This document shows positions 27,040 through 38,294 of a stretch of 59,823 nt of DNA, one piece after another. Origin of the DNA: Candidatus Margulisiibacteriota bacterium (GTDB lineage Bacteria > Margulisbacteria > Riflemargulisbacteria > GWF2-39-127); contig QKMY01000061.1 in NCBI GenBank assembly GCA_003242895.1, positions 1-59,823 of the forward strand, given 5' to 3'. Positions within the stretch are counted from its first letter, which is position 1; every line of letters starts with the position of its first letter. The translations under genes were made by a program, and so were the position numbers. Below the pieces are notes generated by a model. That model worked only from the letters and a program-made list of their open reading frames with translations, was not told the origin of the DNA and made no database searches.

Positions 27040-28674
27040 ATGTCTTTGTTAGATCGTTTATCAAAAGATAAGAGTAATAAAGAAGATGCTATCCCCAAAC
27101 CTGTTTCCGACGATCATGATAAATTCAAGAGTGCTTTTTTTGCTCAAGAGAAATCATTCGCACCTGAATCAGCGTCACCTCAGGTTCATTCTAAAGCATA
27201 CTATCCTAATGATGTTTCTATCGAGTCAACACTTGCCAGAATAACGAAACCAGAGACCGAGAGACCGGAGCTTCAGATTCAGTCAGCAGTTTCAGCAACG
27301 CCGGAAGTGAAGCCCGATGTGATGTCTGCAAATAGTGAAGATGAGAAAAGAAAAACCAAGCTCGATATGAGGCAGCGCTACGCTTTTCTTGATAGAGTAA
27401 TAGAAATCCATAAGAAACTCATAAAAGAAGGGGAGTTAAGTATTACTGAAGAACAACTAACCTCTAAGGACCCGGCTGAAAGAGAGCAGATTAAGAAAGA
27501 TGTTGAAAAAGAAGTAATGAAGATCCTTGAAAAAGAAGAACAGAACACCTATATGTCGAGGACTGAAAAACTGGATTTAACTCGTGCAGTCATTGATGAG
27601 ACTATCGGTTTGGGGCCCCTTGAGAAGATAATTCAAGATGAGGGGATTTCTGAGATAATGGTTAATGGTCCTCATCAGACTTATGTTGAATACAAAGGAA
27701 AATTGACTCTCAGTGATGTTGTTTTTAAGGATAACGAACATGTGAAGAGGATAATTGACCGGATTGTCGGGCAAGTCGGCAGAAGAATCGATGAGGGTAT
27801 GCCGATGGTTGACGCGCGACTACTTGATGGGTCTCGTGTTAACGCAATTATTCCGCCGCTTGCTCTCAAAGGACCTACCATTACTATTCGGAAATTTTCC
27901 TCAAAACCCTTGCAGGTTAGCGATCTTGTTAAATATGGATCAATGACTGAATCGATGGGAAAATTTTTAAAAGCTTGTGTTGAAGGTCATTTGAATATCA
28001 TTGTATCCGGAGGTACGGGGAGCGGAAAAACTACCTTGCTTAATGTTCTGTCTTCATTTATTCCGGAAGAAGACCGGATTATTACTGTTGAGGATTCTGC
28101 AGAATTACAACTTCAGCAGGATCACGTGGTGACGCTGGAAACGCGTCCGCCGAACATGGAGGGTAAGGGCGAAGTGAGTATTCGGGATTTGATAAAGAAC
28201 TGTTTACGTATGAGGCCGGAGCGGATTGTTGTTGGAGAAGTCCGAGGCGGAGAAGCCCTTGATATGCTTCAAGCGATGAATACCGGACATGATGGTTCGC
28301 TTACAACAGGCCATGCAAACAAACCTAGAGATATGATAGCTCGGCTTGAGACTATGGTTATGATGTCCGGAATGGATATGCCTGTTAAAGCTATACGGCA
28401 GCAGATAGCTTCCGCTTTCCATCTCATTGTCCAGCAGTCAAGGCTGCAAGATGGCACCCGAAAAGTTATTGAGATTACCGAAGTAACAGGTATGGAAGGG
28501 GATATCGTTACTATGCAGCCTATATTTCGTTTCGTTCAAACGGGAATAGAACCTCAAACTAGAAAAGTTATCGGACGTTTTGAGGCGACGGGCGTTGTTC
28601 CCACCTTCTACGAAAAGTTTGAAGCCAAAGGATTAGATATCGACAGAGCTATATTTGATCCTTACGCGCATTAG
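27040..28674 (+). CDS. tadA: Tad pilus secretion ATPase TadA/CpaF
   Basis: This is the 544-residue type II/IV secretion ATPase that powers Flp pilus assembly. The N-terminal 110 residues are of low complexity. The core starts with [20 protein letters not shown] and ends near residue 510. Walker A is [12 protein letters not shown] at about 322-333, followed by [29 protein letters not shown] and [12 protein letters not shown]. All catalytic elements are intact. GGAGG stands before the ATG. It is co-transcribed with tadZ (13-base gap) and tadB (17-base gap). Confidence 0.93.
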   Translation: MSLLDRLSKDKSNKEDAIPKPVSDDHDKFKSAFFAQEKSFAPESASPQVHSKAYYPNDVSIESTLARITKPETERPELQIQSAVSATPEVKPDVMSANSEDEKRKTKLDMRQRYAFLDRVIEIHKKLIKEGELSITEEQLTSKDPAEREQIKKDVEKEVMKILEKEEQNTYMSRTEKLDLTRAVIDETIGLGPLEKIIQDEGISEIMVNGPHQTYVEYKGKLTLSDVVFKDNEHVKRIIDRIVGQVGRRIDEGMPMVDARLLDGSRVNAIIPPLALKGPTITIRKFSSKPLQVSDLVKYGSMTESMGKFLKACVEGHLNIIVSGGTGSGKTTLLNVLSSFIPEEDRIITVEDSAELQLQQDHVVTLETRPPNMEGKGEVSIRDLIKNCLRMRPERIVVGEVRGGEALDMLQAMNTGHDGSLTTGHANKPRDMIARLETMVMMSGMDMPVKAIRQQIASAFHLIVQQSRLQDGTRKVIEITEVTGMEGDIVTMQPIFRFVQTGIEPQTRKVIGRFEATGVVPTFYEKFEAKGLDIDRAIFDPYAH

Positions 28675-28691
28675 AAAAACGGGTGAAATAA

Positions 28692-29657
28692 TTGTTTATT
28701 ATTACGCTTATTATCTTTCTTTCCGTTACTATTCTGGTTGTTTCTATCTCTGTTGCAGTTAGGTCACAGGAAATTTCTGCGAGAAAAGATGTCCAAGAGC
28801 GACTGAAATATATCGGACAGAATCGTCCTTCGGAGGCACAAAAAGAGAAGAATTTTCTTGTGCAGGCTGTTGATGGCTATCAAAGCTTGGTTAATAAATA
28901 TCTTCCTAAGGATTATTCTGATAAACTGGAAAAGCTTCTTGATAAAGCCGATCTCGATATTTCCGTTACTGAGATCGTTGCTTTGCATATCATGGGATAT
29001 CTGATTATCGCAACAATTTTTTTTATTCTTACAAAAGTTATTATCATTAGCCTTCTTTTTGGGGGGATCGGTTTATGTTTCCCTCTTTTATTTATCAGGA
29101 TGAAAATTAAAAAACGTAATAAGCAGTTTAATGATCTGCTGGTTGATACGTCGACGTTAATTGCAAATATCCTGAAGGCAGGATTCGGTTTGAGGCAAGC
29201 GTTGCAGGTTATTGCTGAAGAGATGGCGTCACCGGTACGAGAAGAGTTTTCAAAAGTACTTCAAGAAGTCCAGTATGGTTTAGGACTTGAAGAAGCTTTG
29301 ACCAATTTAACGAAAAGAGTTGATAGTAAGGACCTTGATCTTCTTGTTACGGCTATCTTGATACAATTAGAGATCGGTGGTAATTTATCTGAGATACTAG
29401 AAAAAATAGCTGAAACCATCCGGGACCGCATAAAAATAATTGGTGAAGTAAATGCTTTAACCGCACAAGGGAAAATGTCCGGCATTATGGTTGGCGCGCT
29501 TCCTTGGCTTATTGCGCTTTTTGTCTATTTTTTCAATCCGGATTATATTTCGCTGTTATGGACAACATTTCCGGGAATGGTAATATTAGGTTGCGCTTTG
29601 GTACTACTTGCTATAGGCGCAGGAACTATTTCGATATTGGTAAAAATTGAATTTTAA
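28692..29657 (+). CDS. tadB: Tad pilus inner-membrane platform protein TadB
   Basis: The 321-residue protein has an N-terminal helix, a central pair of helices (IVALHIMGYLIIATIFFIL and IISLLFGGIGLCFPLLFI), a T2SSF domain (FGLRQALQVIAEEM, EIGGNLSEILEKIAETIRDR) and C-terminal helices. TadB and TadC form the platform around TadA. The start is a TTG preceded by GGGTGAAA. The length is normal. Confidence 0.9.
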   Translation: MFIITLIIFLSVTILVVSISVAVRSQEISARKDVQERLKYIGQNRPSEAQKEKNFLVQAVDGYQSLVNKYLPKDYSDKLEKLLDKADLDISVTEIVALHIMGYLIIATIFFILTKVIIISLLFGGIGLCFPLLFIRMKIKKRNKQFNDLLVDTSTLIANILKAGFGLRQALQVIAEEMASPVREEFSKVLQEVQYGLGLEEALTNLTKRVDSKDLDLLVTAILIQLEIGGNLSEILEKIAETIRDRIKIIGEVNALTAQGKMSGIMVGALPWLIALFVYFFNPDYISLLWTTFPGMVILGCALVLLAIGAGTISILVKIEF

Positions 29658-29673
29658 CTGATAAGAAGGCGTT

Positions 29674-30609
29674 TTGACTATGCTAATAATTATTTTAGTT
29701 CTTATTATTATTACTGTCCTCGTTTTTGTGATGGCATTTAACGCACCCAAAAAAAACATTGAGATTAAAAGCCGGATCCAATTCGCAACTGCCTCGGAGC
29801 ATAAGAAAGTACTTGATAAAGATAGAAAAAAACCGCAGAAAGAGCGACTTCAGAAGGGGACCAGCCCTTTACTTGTCTTATTAGGCAAGCAACTCGGCGA
29901 AAAGATGCGTGCTTTTTTGCCTGCAGAAATATTTGACCGATACGGCAGAAAGCTTGTAACTGCCGGTATGGAAATGAAAGTTTCGGAATTGTTGGCGATG
30001 AAAATATTTTTAGGGTTGATTTTTCTTTTTGTAGGCGGGCTGCTAATTGTTATGAAAGGGGGAGGATTTCAGGGGAAGTCTCTTCTGACTATGGTTGGCG
30101 CTTGTTTGTTTGGGTTCTTTTTGCCGGATTTGCAGATTAAGCAAAATACTCAAAAACGTCATGATGAAGTAGAAAAATCGTTGCCGTTTACCCTTGACCT
30201 TCTGAAGATCTGCGTTGAGGCAGGGCTTGATCTTAATAGCGCTTTTTCCCGAGTTGTAGCGAAAACTACGGGTCCGCTATCCGAGGAGCTCGGGCGTATG
30301 GCTTACGAAATACGTATGGGGAAAAATCGGGCAACTGCGATGGTTGATTTGGGGAAGAGGGTCAATCAGCCGGACCTAACGTCTTTTATTACTATTGTCG
30401 TACAGGGTGAGAAGACTGGTATGAGCATGGGAAAGATATTGTCGCTTCAATCAGAGCAGATACGTATCAAACGATCTCAGCGAGTCAGGGAGAAGGCTGC
30501 AAAGATTCCGGTAAAAATGATGATCCCGATGGTTTTGTTCATTCTTCCTGCTATGTTTATGATCCTTTTAGGACCGGCAGTAATTATGATGATAAAAAAT
30601 TTTAGTTAG
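29674..30609 (+). CDS. tadC: Tad pilus inner-membrane platform protein TadC
   Basis: The 311-residue protein is a second T2SSF-domain protein: LPFTLDLLKICVEAGLDLNSAFSRV, GPLSEELGRM and GEKTGMSMGKILSLQSEQIR, with N-terminal, middle and C-terminal helices. It follows tadB by 16 bases. The start may be TTG 29674 or ATG 29680; AAGAAGG lies 4 or 10 bases upstream respectively, so I cannot decide. Confidence 0.9.
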   Translation: MTMLIIILVLIIITVLVFVMAFNAPKKNIEIKSRIQFATASEHKKVLDKDRKKPQKERLQKGTSPLLVLLGKQLGEKMRAFLPAEIFDRYGRKLVTAGMEMKVSELLAMKIFLGLIFLFVGGLLIVMKGGGFQGKSLLTMVGACLFGFFLPDLQIKQNTQKRHDEVEKSLPFTLDLLKICVEAGLDLNSAFSRVVAKTTGPLSEELGRMAYEIRMGKNRATAMVDLGKRVNQPDLTSFITIVVQGEKTGMSMGKILSLQSEQIRIKRSQRVREKAAKIPVKMMIPMVLFILPAMFMILLGPAVIMMIKNFS

Positions 30610-30639
30610 AAATAAATGTATTCGGAAAAGAGGAGAAAT

Positions 30640-31743
30640 ATGAGAAGTTTTATAAAAATAACCTTAATTATCAATGTCCTGGCGTTGTGGTTGCTTTCTT
30701 GTGCTGTTAGTGCGGCAACGGATGTAAAGAAGAATGTTCAAATAGCTGAAAGTCCTGTGGTTGCTAATGATCTACAGGTGGAAGTTAAGGAAGATCCAAC
30801 TCTAAGTAATATGCCTAAAATAATAGGAATTACCGATAAAATAGTTAATTGTCAACTTGTTAACGATGAAGATATTGATTATCTGGATAGCCTGTACAGA
30901 AGGGGCCAGGCTAAAGAACAGCATAGTATCTATACTACTGCTATCAGTAATTATCAGGACCTTCTTAAATATGCCTTTGATTTGCTGAGCAAGAATAAGA
31001 AAATAAGCGAAAACAAGATGCATAGCATTATGCCTTATGTCATCAGTGCTTCTTATCGTATCGGTATCGTTACCAACAAGTCGATAAAAGGTAATATGCT
31101 AAATCTTTATGATCAACTTGAGATGTATAAAAGTGCCAATGATATGATCAATCAATCAATATCTCTTATTGCTGATTATAAATATGAGAAACGCATCAGA
31201 ATATCAAAATCACTTTATGGAATGCTTTATTATGCCCGTGGTTATAATAAAATTGCTTTAGCCAAGGCACTTCTTGCCGGGAATATCTGGAAAAAGTACA
31301 CGATCTATCCTCCTTCGGACATTATCGCGCTTATCACCTCTGGAGTTAACGATATTGGTATTATGCTCGAATTCTGTAGCTTAACTAAAGATTCGCTCCT
31401 TATGGTGAACGGGTTGAGTGCTTCTGTGAACACAAATGCCGAATGGGAGTCCCTGGTTGATAATTATCTCGTTAAATATTTATTATTTATAAACACAATA
31501 AATTATGAACTAAAAACAATTCAATTAAGTTATTATACTGCTGATAAAAATTATATAAAGGAAGTTGTTAAAAAGAGAGTTGTGAATAGCGTTTATCCAT
31601 TGCTTGATTACTATAATTCTAAAAATGTTCAAAATGTATTGAATTCTTCTAAGAACATTAATTCCATAGATGATATTACTTTGATTTCACCGGAATTATT
31701 TAATGTTGTAAACAAAATATTTGATATAACACAGAATATTTAA
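30640..31743 (+). CDS. Exported hypothetical protein after the Tad genes
   Basis: This is a protein of about 367 residues with a secretion signal (IKITLIINVLALWLLSC then AVSAA). LLSC resembles a lipobox, but AVSA is also a good signal peptidase I site. The mature part is helical and Tyr/Asn/Lys-rich with no recognised domain. ATG 30640 is chosen because AGAGGAG lies directly before it; an in-frame ATG at 30616 lacks one. It follows tadC by about 30 bases and is likely in the same operon, so it may be a periplasmic or outer-membrane pilus accessory (TadD-like in position, but without visible TPR repeats). Confidence 0.65.
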   Translation: MRSFIKITLIINVLALWLLSCAVSAATDVKKNVQIAESPVVANDLQVEVKEDPTLSNMPKIIGITDKIVNCQLVNDEDIDYLDSLYRRGQAKEQHSIYTTAISNYQDLLKYAFDLLSKNKKISENKMHSIMPYVISASYRIGIVTNKSIKGNMLNLYDQLEMYKSANDMINQSISLIADYKYEKRIRISKSLYGMLYYARGYNKIALAKALLAGNIWKKYTIYPPSDIIALITSGVNDIGIMLEFCSLTKDSLLMVNGLSASVNTNAEWESLVDNYLVKYLLFINTINYELKTIQLSYYTADKNYIKEVVKKRVVNSVYPLLDYYNSKNVQNVLNSSKNINSIDDITLISPELFNVVNKIFDITQNI

Positions 31744-31789
31744 GTTTAGCTGAGTATTATTTCGCCTGTAAATTAAATGGGAGTAGCCG

Positions 31790-32302
31790 ATGTTGTTAAA
31801 AAAAATGAAAGAATATGTTACCCCGGATGATATATTTGATTCTGTTTGTGATATTACTGTTGAATATCTACAAAATCATTTTATAGAAGGTGTAGTTCTG
31901 GATTTAGACAATACACTTGTTCCCCGATCTGAAGATGTACCTTCATTACAATGCTTGAGCTGGGTTGAAGATTTGAAATCTGCGGGTATTAGATTATGCA
32001 TCGCCACAAATAATTCTAATAAGAATAGAGTTATAAAAGTCTCAAATTATCTTGATATCCCTGCAGTATGCCGAATGTATAAACCTTTACCCTATCTCAT
32101 GAGAAAAGTGCTCGCTGATTTGATCCGTTTGCCGGCTGAGAAAGTCCTGATGGTGGGTGATCAGCATTTTTCTGATATTATTGGTGGCAATCTTGTTGGT
32201 ATGAGGACGGTTTATATTGCGCCACTAGAGTTTGAGGCAATGTATTTTAGGAAATTGTTGCTCGATATGGATAAAAATCTTTATGAATTTTTTCAGGAAT
32301 AA
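31790..32302 (+). CDS. YqeG-family HAD-IIIA phosphatase
   Basis: This is a 170-residue HAD hydrolase. LDLDNTLVPRSE is the catalytic Asp motif, IATNNSNKNR is motif II, RMYKPLPYLMRKVL carries the conserved Lys, and LMVGDQHFSDIIGGN is the metal-binding motif. This is the pattern of YqeG-type phosphatases, predicted to remove phosphate from small molecules (phosphatidylglycerophosphate in some homologues). All key residues are present. It is close to the exported protein genes on both sides and may share their transcript. Confidence 0.85.
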   Translation: MLLKKMKEYVTPDDIFDSVCDITVEYLQNHFIEGVVLDLDNTLVPRSEDVPSLQCLSWVEDLKSAGIRLCIATNNSNKNRVIKVSNYLDIPAVCRMYKPLPYLMRKVLADLIRLPAEKVLMVGDQHFSDIIGGNLVGMRTVYIAPLEFEAMYFRKLLLDMDKNLYEFFQE

Positions 32303-32304
32303 TT

Positions 32305-32781
32305 ATGGATGCTTTTAACTTTAAGGTTTTGGATCGATTATTCAGCTTGGGAAAGAACATCCGGTGCATCGCTTTCCTTATGGTTTTGCTTAATGGCCTA
32401 TCATATGCCGAGGTTTTGCATATTTCATATGATGGCAAACCTATTGAGTATTATAATAAAGAGACAAAAAAGTACTTTGTAATTGTGAATAATTCCAGTC
32501 ATGAAGAAAATGTTTCGATAAATATTAATGATTTTAATCAAAATAACGGGACATTTGAATTGTCAGCTAAAAATTGGAGCTATGTATCAACTTCTAATCT
32601 AATAATTCCGGCTTATACTAAAAAAACCTTTAATATAGAAATTTGTCCCTATCCTTTTTTATCAAATAAAGAATACTACGCCACGGTAATTGTTTCCAAC
32701 AATAATACACAAACATTTTTTCCGGTAATTGTCCTTATGAAAAAAGATGAGAATGCAAATAATGAAGAAGATAATTACTGA
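32305..32781 (+). CDS. Secreted hypothetical protein with an Ig-like beta pattern
   Basis: The 158-residue protein starts two bases after the HAD gene. A hydrophobic segment (IAFLMVLLNGLSYA) is a probable signal peptide. The mature part alternates strand-forming and polar residues (KYFVIVNNSSHEENVSINI, KKTFNIEICPYP), like a small Ig or pilus-chaperone-type fold, and ends in an Asn/Glu tail. I recognise no family. The position after the Tad genes suggests a surface or periplasmic role, but this is inference. Confidence 0.6.
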   Translation: MDAFNFKVLDRLFSLGKNIRCIAFLMVLLNGLSYAEVLHISYDGKPIEYYNKETKKYFVIVNNSSHEENVSININDFNQNNGTFELSAKNWSYVSTSNLIIPAYTKKTFNIEICPYPFLSNKEYYATVIVSNNNTQTFFPVIVLMKKDENANNEEDNY

Positions 32782-33036
32782 ATTATTTCGTAAAAAGTTT
32801 ACAAAACGATTTAACAATTCCTCCGATTTTTTCAAAAAGCTTGTACTGCGGACCCAAATTAATTCTCATTGAGAAATCAAAAGAGTTTTCCAGATTAAAA
32901 AAAAAGTTGCATATTTGTCGGATTGTTATGATAATTACATGTAGGACATCTTCTTTTCTATCGATAGCTACAATAAATGATAGATCGACTGCGGAGTCTA
33001 TTATAGATTCTTTATGAATTATCCGGGAGGTTTATA

Positions 33037-35100
33037 GTGAATATTGTTTGCCAGTTTAGGAATATGAGTGTATCTAACAAATTCAAGACATTATTTTTCC
33101 CTATTATACTAATATCTTTAATTTATATATTTACTTTCTTTTTAACGGTAAGCCAGACTATGAAGTCTATAAGCTTTATGAAAGAAAGAGCTTTTCTCGG
33201 TGCAACTTATGCTAAAGAAATAGAACTTTCAATTATTCATATTCAGCATTGGCTGGTAAATATTAGTGCCACCCGTGGAAAAGACGGTCTTGATGAAGGT
33301 TTTAAGAAGGCAGTAGAAGCTGCTAAATGTGTCACTGAATATCTTTCAAAATATGAAGAGCTAGCTAAAAATGAGCCTGATACTTTGAAACAACTTGTAG
33401 AGATAAAGAAAAAATTTGCGCCATATTATTCAATGGGGACGTCAATGGCTCAAATTTATGTAGATCTTGGACCGGATGTCGGTAACATTTATATGGCAGA
33501 ATTTAATAAGAATGCTGCTGATTTGACTATTGCTTTGAATAAGTTAGGGTCTGAGAGCCAGGAGCTTTATAATAAGACGGTTAATGATCTGGAAGAATAT
33601 AGCCGGAACCGAATAACTCTTGTCACTGCTTTTAGTATTATTATCATCGGTTTTGTTTTGTTTGCATATTTTGTACTCAATAGAACTATCATAAAACAAA
33701 TTAAGAAAACTTCGCATGTTCTGAAGGACATATTGGAAGGGCAGCGAGATTTTACTCAAAGGATAGAAGTTGATCGAATAGATGAGTTGGGTGAAATGGC
33801 GAAACATGTTAACAACTTTTTTAGCTATATGCAAGGGATACTAACTGAGGTAAAAGAAAGTTCTGTTAAAGTTAAGAACTTTTCTTCAGATCTTTCTTCC
33901 ATAGCCTCAGGGAGTGTAGTAGGGATTTCACACATAAATACAGCTATGGGTGAGGTTGTAAAAGGTACGACTTCCCAGTCCAAAAATATTCAGGACGCAA
34001 CAATTTCTCTTGATGAGCTGACGATAATGATTGCTAAGATTGCAAGTGGAGCGGAAGAGCAGAATCTTAATTCAGAAAAAACAATGAGCGTTGCGAAGCA
34101 ATCAAATGAAGCGATGATTGAGATTTCTACCTTCGCAACTAATCAAGCTGCAAGCGTTGAGAAGGTCATGGTTATAGTCTCTGAAATGACAAGAGCCCTA
34201 GGTCAGGCGGCGAATGATACCTCAAAGGCAGCTGCAAATTCCAAGCAGACAAGGGATATCGCCTTGAACGGTGAACAGATACTCGCAGAGACTGTTGATG
34301 GTATGGATAGAATAAAAGAAAAAGTCTTAATTGCTGCTGATAAAATTACTGAACTTGGTAAGAATTCAATGAAGATTGGCGAAATTATTGATGTTATTGA
34401 CGATATTGCAGGACAAACGAATTTATTGGCCCTTAATGCTGCGATCGAAGCAGCTCGAGCGGGTGAGCATGGCCGGGGCTTTGCTGTTGTTGCTGATGAA
34501 GTGAGAAAGCTTGCTGAGAAATCAAGTAAAGCAACAAAAGAGATTGCTATCTTGATTAAGAGCATACAGGAAGCTACAGACATTGCTGTTAACTTTATGA
34601 ATGAGGGAACGTCTGAAGTCCATTCGGGTGCTCTCCTTGTAAATCAGACACGTCAAGCGATGGTAAGCATAATTAATGCGGTAAGGGATACTGTGAGCCA
34701 GATTGAAAGTATTTCTGCGGCTACAGAGCAAATGGCTGCTTCATCTAACGAAGTTGCTCAAAATGTTAAAAACCTTTCGGAGATGGCTGGAAGCAGTACT
34801 GCTTCTGTGGAAGAGGTTGCCGCCTCATCAGAGGGAGTTGTCCAATCTATATTAACTGTATATAAAATTGCTAAAGATAGTGCCTCTATTTCTGAAGAAA
34901 TGGTGAAAAAGATGGGGAATTTTTCTGGCCAGATTCTATCAATCCTTTCTGTGGCGGAAGATAATTCTTCGATCGCCGAAGAAACAACGGCGTCGACTGA
35001 AGAAATTACTTCATCAGTTAACATGATCAAGGAATCTGCGAATGACGTGGCGGACTTGGCGGTAAAACTTCATGATAGTATCTCTCAGTTTAAGATGTAA
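33037..35100 (+). CDS. Methyl-accepting chemotaxis protein with a four-helix-bundle sensor
   Basis: This is a 687-residue chemoreceptor. Membrane helices lie at about 17-38 and 191-214, bracketing a helical periplasmic domain of about 150 residues like the 4HB_MCP sensors. A HAMP segment follows at about 215-270 ([17 protein letters not shown]). The long signalling domain has the canonical tip [19 protein letters not shown] and [19 protein letters not shown] at about 453-495. The start is GTG with GGGAGGT in front. The sensor differs from that of the first receptor in the window, so the two should sense different stimuli. No che genes are near. Confidence 0.92.
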   Translation: MNIVCQFRNMSVSNKFKTLFFPIILISLIYIFTFFLTVSQTMKSISFMKERAFLGATYAKEIELSIIHIQHWLVNISATRGKDGLDEGFKKAVEAAKCVTEYLSKYEELAKNEPDTLKQLVEIKKKFAPYYSMGTSMAQIYVDLGPDVGNIYMAEFNKNAADLTIALNKLGSESQELYNKTVNDLEEYSRNRITLVTAFSIIIIGFVLFAYFVLNRTIIKQIKKTSHVLKDILEGQRDFTQRIEVDRIDELGEMAKHVNNFFSYMQGILTEVKESSVKVKNFSSDLSSIASGSVVGISHINTAMGEVVKGTTSQSKNIQDATISLDELTIMIAKIASGAEEQNLNSEKTMSVAKQSNEAMIEISTFATNQAASVEKVMVIVSEMTRALGQAANDTSKAAANSKQTRDIALNGEQILAETVDGMDRIKEKVLIAADKITELGKNSMKIGEIIDVIDDIAGQTNLLALNAAIEAARAGEHGRGFAVVADEVRKLAEKSSKATKEIAILIKSIQEATDIAVNFMNEGTSEVHSGALLVNQTRQAMVSIINAVRDTVSQIESISAATEQMAASSNEVAQNVKNLSEMAGSSTASVEEVAASSEGVVQSILTVYKIAKDSASISEEMVKKMGNFSGQILSILSVAEDNSSIAEETTASTEEITSSVNMIKESANDVADLAVKLHDSISQFKM

Positions 35101-35163
35101 AATGGTGATTCGATTGTCTTGTATTTATCGCTGAGATAATAGATATCTGCTTATATGTTTTTA

Positions 35164-35192
35164 TTGAAAAAACAAATTGTAAGTGTTATAAT
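35164..35192 (+). promoter_or_regulatory. Strong sigma-70 promoter for the structured RNA
   Basis: TTGAAA (35164-35169) and TATAAT (35187-35192) are exactly 17 bases apart. The predicted start, near 35199-35202, falls at the foot of the folded RNA. Confidence 0.75.
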
Positions 35193-35199
35193 CTTTTTT

Positions 35200-35380
35200 A
35201 TAAAACCCGACTGTGTACGTGATGTGTATTTGCGTTGAGCCAACACATTGATGAAGGGTGGTAATTGCCATCTAAAGCTGTGGCTCTGATGGGGTTACCT
35301 GCAATCTAGCATTGCTAGAACCCACCTTGGCATTAGGGTTCATATGCCTATCCAACACACGGCACGGTGGGGTTTATTAT
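35200..35380 (+). ncRNA. ssrS: 6S-RNA-like structured RNA (ssrS candidate)
   Basis: A segment of about 175 bases has a good promoter, no ORF and extensive pairing. The ends close through AAACCC (35203-35208) and GGGTTT (35370-35375). Inside are GTTG/CAAC (35234-35244), TCTAGC/GCTAGA (35305-35319) and, as an alternative, GAACCC (35318-35323) with GGGTTC (35336-35341) around CACCTTGG. The length, the closed rod with internal bubbles, the 5' TTGAGCC and the 3' CACCTTG...GGGTTC pattern all resemble 6S RNA, which binds the sigma-70 RNA polymerase. 6S genes often lie near purine genes, and purA follows. An untranslated leader or riboswitch of purA is the alternative. Confidence 0.6.
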
Positions 35381-35401
35381 TGCCTAAAATTATTTCTTTT
35401 G

Positions 35402-35439
35402 TAAGTAAATGACCTATTTGCTTATATCCGGTTTTTTTT
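35402..35439 (+). terminator. Possible intrinsic terminator between the RNA gene and purA
   Basis: TAAGTAAAT and ATTTGCTTA pair with one mismatch around GACCT, and a run of eight T starts at 35432. The stem is AT-rich and the T-run is seven bases away, so it may be weak or allow read-through to purA. Confidence 0.4.
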
Positions 35440-35483
35440 GAAAAATTAATAGTTAATATATCTATAAAATTAGTAGGAGTTAA

Positions 35484-36743
<1,260 letters not shown>

Positions 36744-36765
36744 TATTTTCGCATAGTAAACGCTG

Positions 36766-36794
36766 TTGACAGGTTATGCTGAAACTGGTAATAT
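36766..36794 (+). promoter_or_regulatory. Promoter of tRNA-Lys
   Basis: TTGACA (36766-36771) and TAATAT (36789-36794) are 17 bases apart. Transcription should start near 36801, about 30 bases before the mature tRNA. Confidence 0.7.
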
Positions 36795-36829
36795 TCTTAA
36801 CCGTTGTTTGTTATTTATAACAACAAAAT

Positions 36830-36905
36830 GGGCCGGTAGCTCAGGTGGTAGAGCACTTGACTTTTAATCAAGTGGTCGAGGGTTCGAATCCCTCCCGGCT
36901 CACCA
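36830..36905 (+). tRNA. tRNA-Lys (anticodon TTT)
   Basis: The 76-base gene folds as a full cloverleaf. The acceptor arm GGGCCGG pairs with CCGGCTC, the D-arm starts TAGCTCAG, and the anticodon stem CTTGA/TCAAG holds the loop CTTTTAA with anticodon TTT. The T-arm is GAGGG TTCGAAT CCCTC. The CCA end is encoded (36903-36905). A strong promoter lies upstream and a hairpin downstream, so it is a single transcription unit. Confidence 0.97.
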
Positions 36906-36923
36906 AGCATATATAATTAAAGT

Positions 36924-36945
36924 GGCTGTCCCAAAAGGGGCAGCC
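36924..36945 (+). terminator. Hairpin terminator after tRNA-Lys
   Basis: GGCTGTCCC and GGGGCAGCC form a 9-base stem with one wobble pair around an AAAA loop, followed by a pyrimidine-rich TCTTCT. The T-run is poor, but the place and the stem fit a terminator. Confidence 0.6.
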
Positions 36946-37047
36946 TCTTCTGCATTGTATGACAGATATAGTACACCCAAAGTTTTTAAATCCATAAGCA
37001 CGTCTTGAAATTATTATCTGCTTTTCAGCATAGAATTATTATTAAAA

Positions 37048-37076
37048 TTGACAAGACTTCGTTTGTTGGCTATATT
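37048..37076 (+). promoter_or_regulatory. Promoter of the slipin gene
   Basis: TTGACA (37048-37053) and TATATT (37071-37076) are 17 bases apart, with an expected start near 37083. This is a near-consensus promoter 70 bases before the slipin ATG. Confidence 0.7.
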
Positions 37077-37144
37077 GATTTTGTTGTGGTTGATATTAAA
37101 TTCAATCATCGAAAGATCAGCTTGTTATTATTAGGAGGGTAATT

Positions 37145-37918
37145 ATGTTCGGATTTTTGGTATTTCCTATAATTATTGTAATTATTACGTTAATCATTCC
37201 GGGGTTTAGGATTGTTAATCAATACGAAAAGGGAGTTGTTTTTCGTTTTGGTAAGATTATTGGCTTCAGAGAGCCTGGGCTTAATTGGATAATTCCTTAT
37301 GTTGATATTATGAGAAAAGTTGATTTCAGGATTATTACATTACCAATTCCCCCGCAAAAAATAATTACGAAAGATAATGTCTCTGTGGATATTTCTGCAG
37401 TTGCCTACTTTCAAGTTACGGATGCCATAAAAAGCATTGTGGCTATCGCGGACGTTAGAAGTGCGATCGATCAGATAGCTCAAACGACGGTAAGAAATAT
37501 TACTGGAAGGTTTTTGCTGGATGAAGTGTTGTCCGAAAGAGATTCCATCAATAAAGAAATTCGTACGGTTCTAGACCAGCATACCGAGCCGTGGGGAGTT
37601 ATCGTGTCTTTGGTAGAGATTAAAGACATCGAGCTACCTGAGAATATGCAGCGTGCTATGGCTAAACAAGCTGAAGCTGAAAGAGAAAAAAGAGCAAAGA
37701 TCATCGCCGCAGAAGGTGAATATCTGTCAAGCCAAAAGCTGGGTGATGCTGCCGATGTAATTGCTGCGCATCCGATAGCCCTTCAACTGCGAAACTTACA
37801 AACATTGGCAGAAATAAGCACAGAAAAAAACTCTACGATTATTTTCCCGGCTCAACTGATGAGTACGATAAATGATATGAAGAAATTTATTGATAGTGAA
37901 AATAGCACCCTTAAATAA
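37145..37918 (+). CDS. SPFH/band 7 slipin (stomatin-like) membrane protein
   Basis: The 257-residue protein has one N-terminal membrane helix ([17 protein letters not shown]) and then an SPFH domain. [50 protein letters not shown] and [20 protein letters not shown] are typical of slipins. These form large cages in the membrane and are linked to membrane quality control. Slipins are often paired with an NfeD protein, but none is adjacent here. GGAGGG stands before the ATG, and a near-consensus promoter lies upstream. Confidence 0.9.
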   Translation: MFGFLVFPIIIVIITLIIPGFRIVNQYEKGVVFRFGKIIGFREPGLNWIIPYVDIMRKVDFRIITLPIPPQKIITKDNVSVDISAVAYFQVTDAIKSIVAIADVRSAIDQIAQTTVRNITGRFLLDEVLSERDSINKEIRTVLDQHTEPWGVIVSLVEIKDIELPENMQRAMAKQAEAEREKRAKIIAAEGEYLSSQKLGDAADVIAAHPIALQLRNLQTLAEISTEKNSTIIFPAQLMSTINDMKKFIDSENSTLK

Positions 37919-38294
37919 TTGGTTTTTGAGTTAATTTATTAGCTAGCAGATACAATGTGTTTTTGCTGGCTTCCCTGAAACATGCGCAAAGAACAGTCAG
38001 GAAAAAGTAACGTTATTTAGTTGATTCTATAATTTATATTAATAATTACCATGCAGGCCGGGATCCTGATATTTTTTGATATTTCAAGACTTGAATTGCC
38101 TACGAGTGTTCGTTACAATACACTTACTTTAGTTGTTCGTACAATTAATCGATGTTCCTTTTGTTTTGTATATTTTTGAATCCGATAAACAATCACCACA
38201 AAATATTCTAGTTTATTATTAAAGCAGATGTGTCTCTGGTTGATGAGCATATTCAGAGACCTGTTTAACTATTAAAATATAAAGGATTGATGTG
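37919..38294 (+). promoter_or_regulatory. Intergenic region with a promoter for the MATE gene
   Basis: No gene is supported in these roughly 375 bases. TTGAAT (38091-38096) and TACAAT (38114-38119) are 17 bases apart and could start a leader of about 170 bases before the MATE gene. Near 37940-37970, GCTAGCA and TGCTGGC can form a weak hairpin after the slipin gene. Nothing else stands out. Confidence 0.45.

Noticed and set aside
35200-35380. Purine riboswitch upstream of purA
   Set aside because: The conserved three-way junction bases of purine riboswitches are not present; the fold and length fit 6S RNA better.
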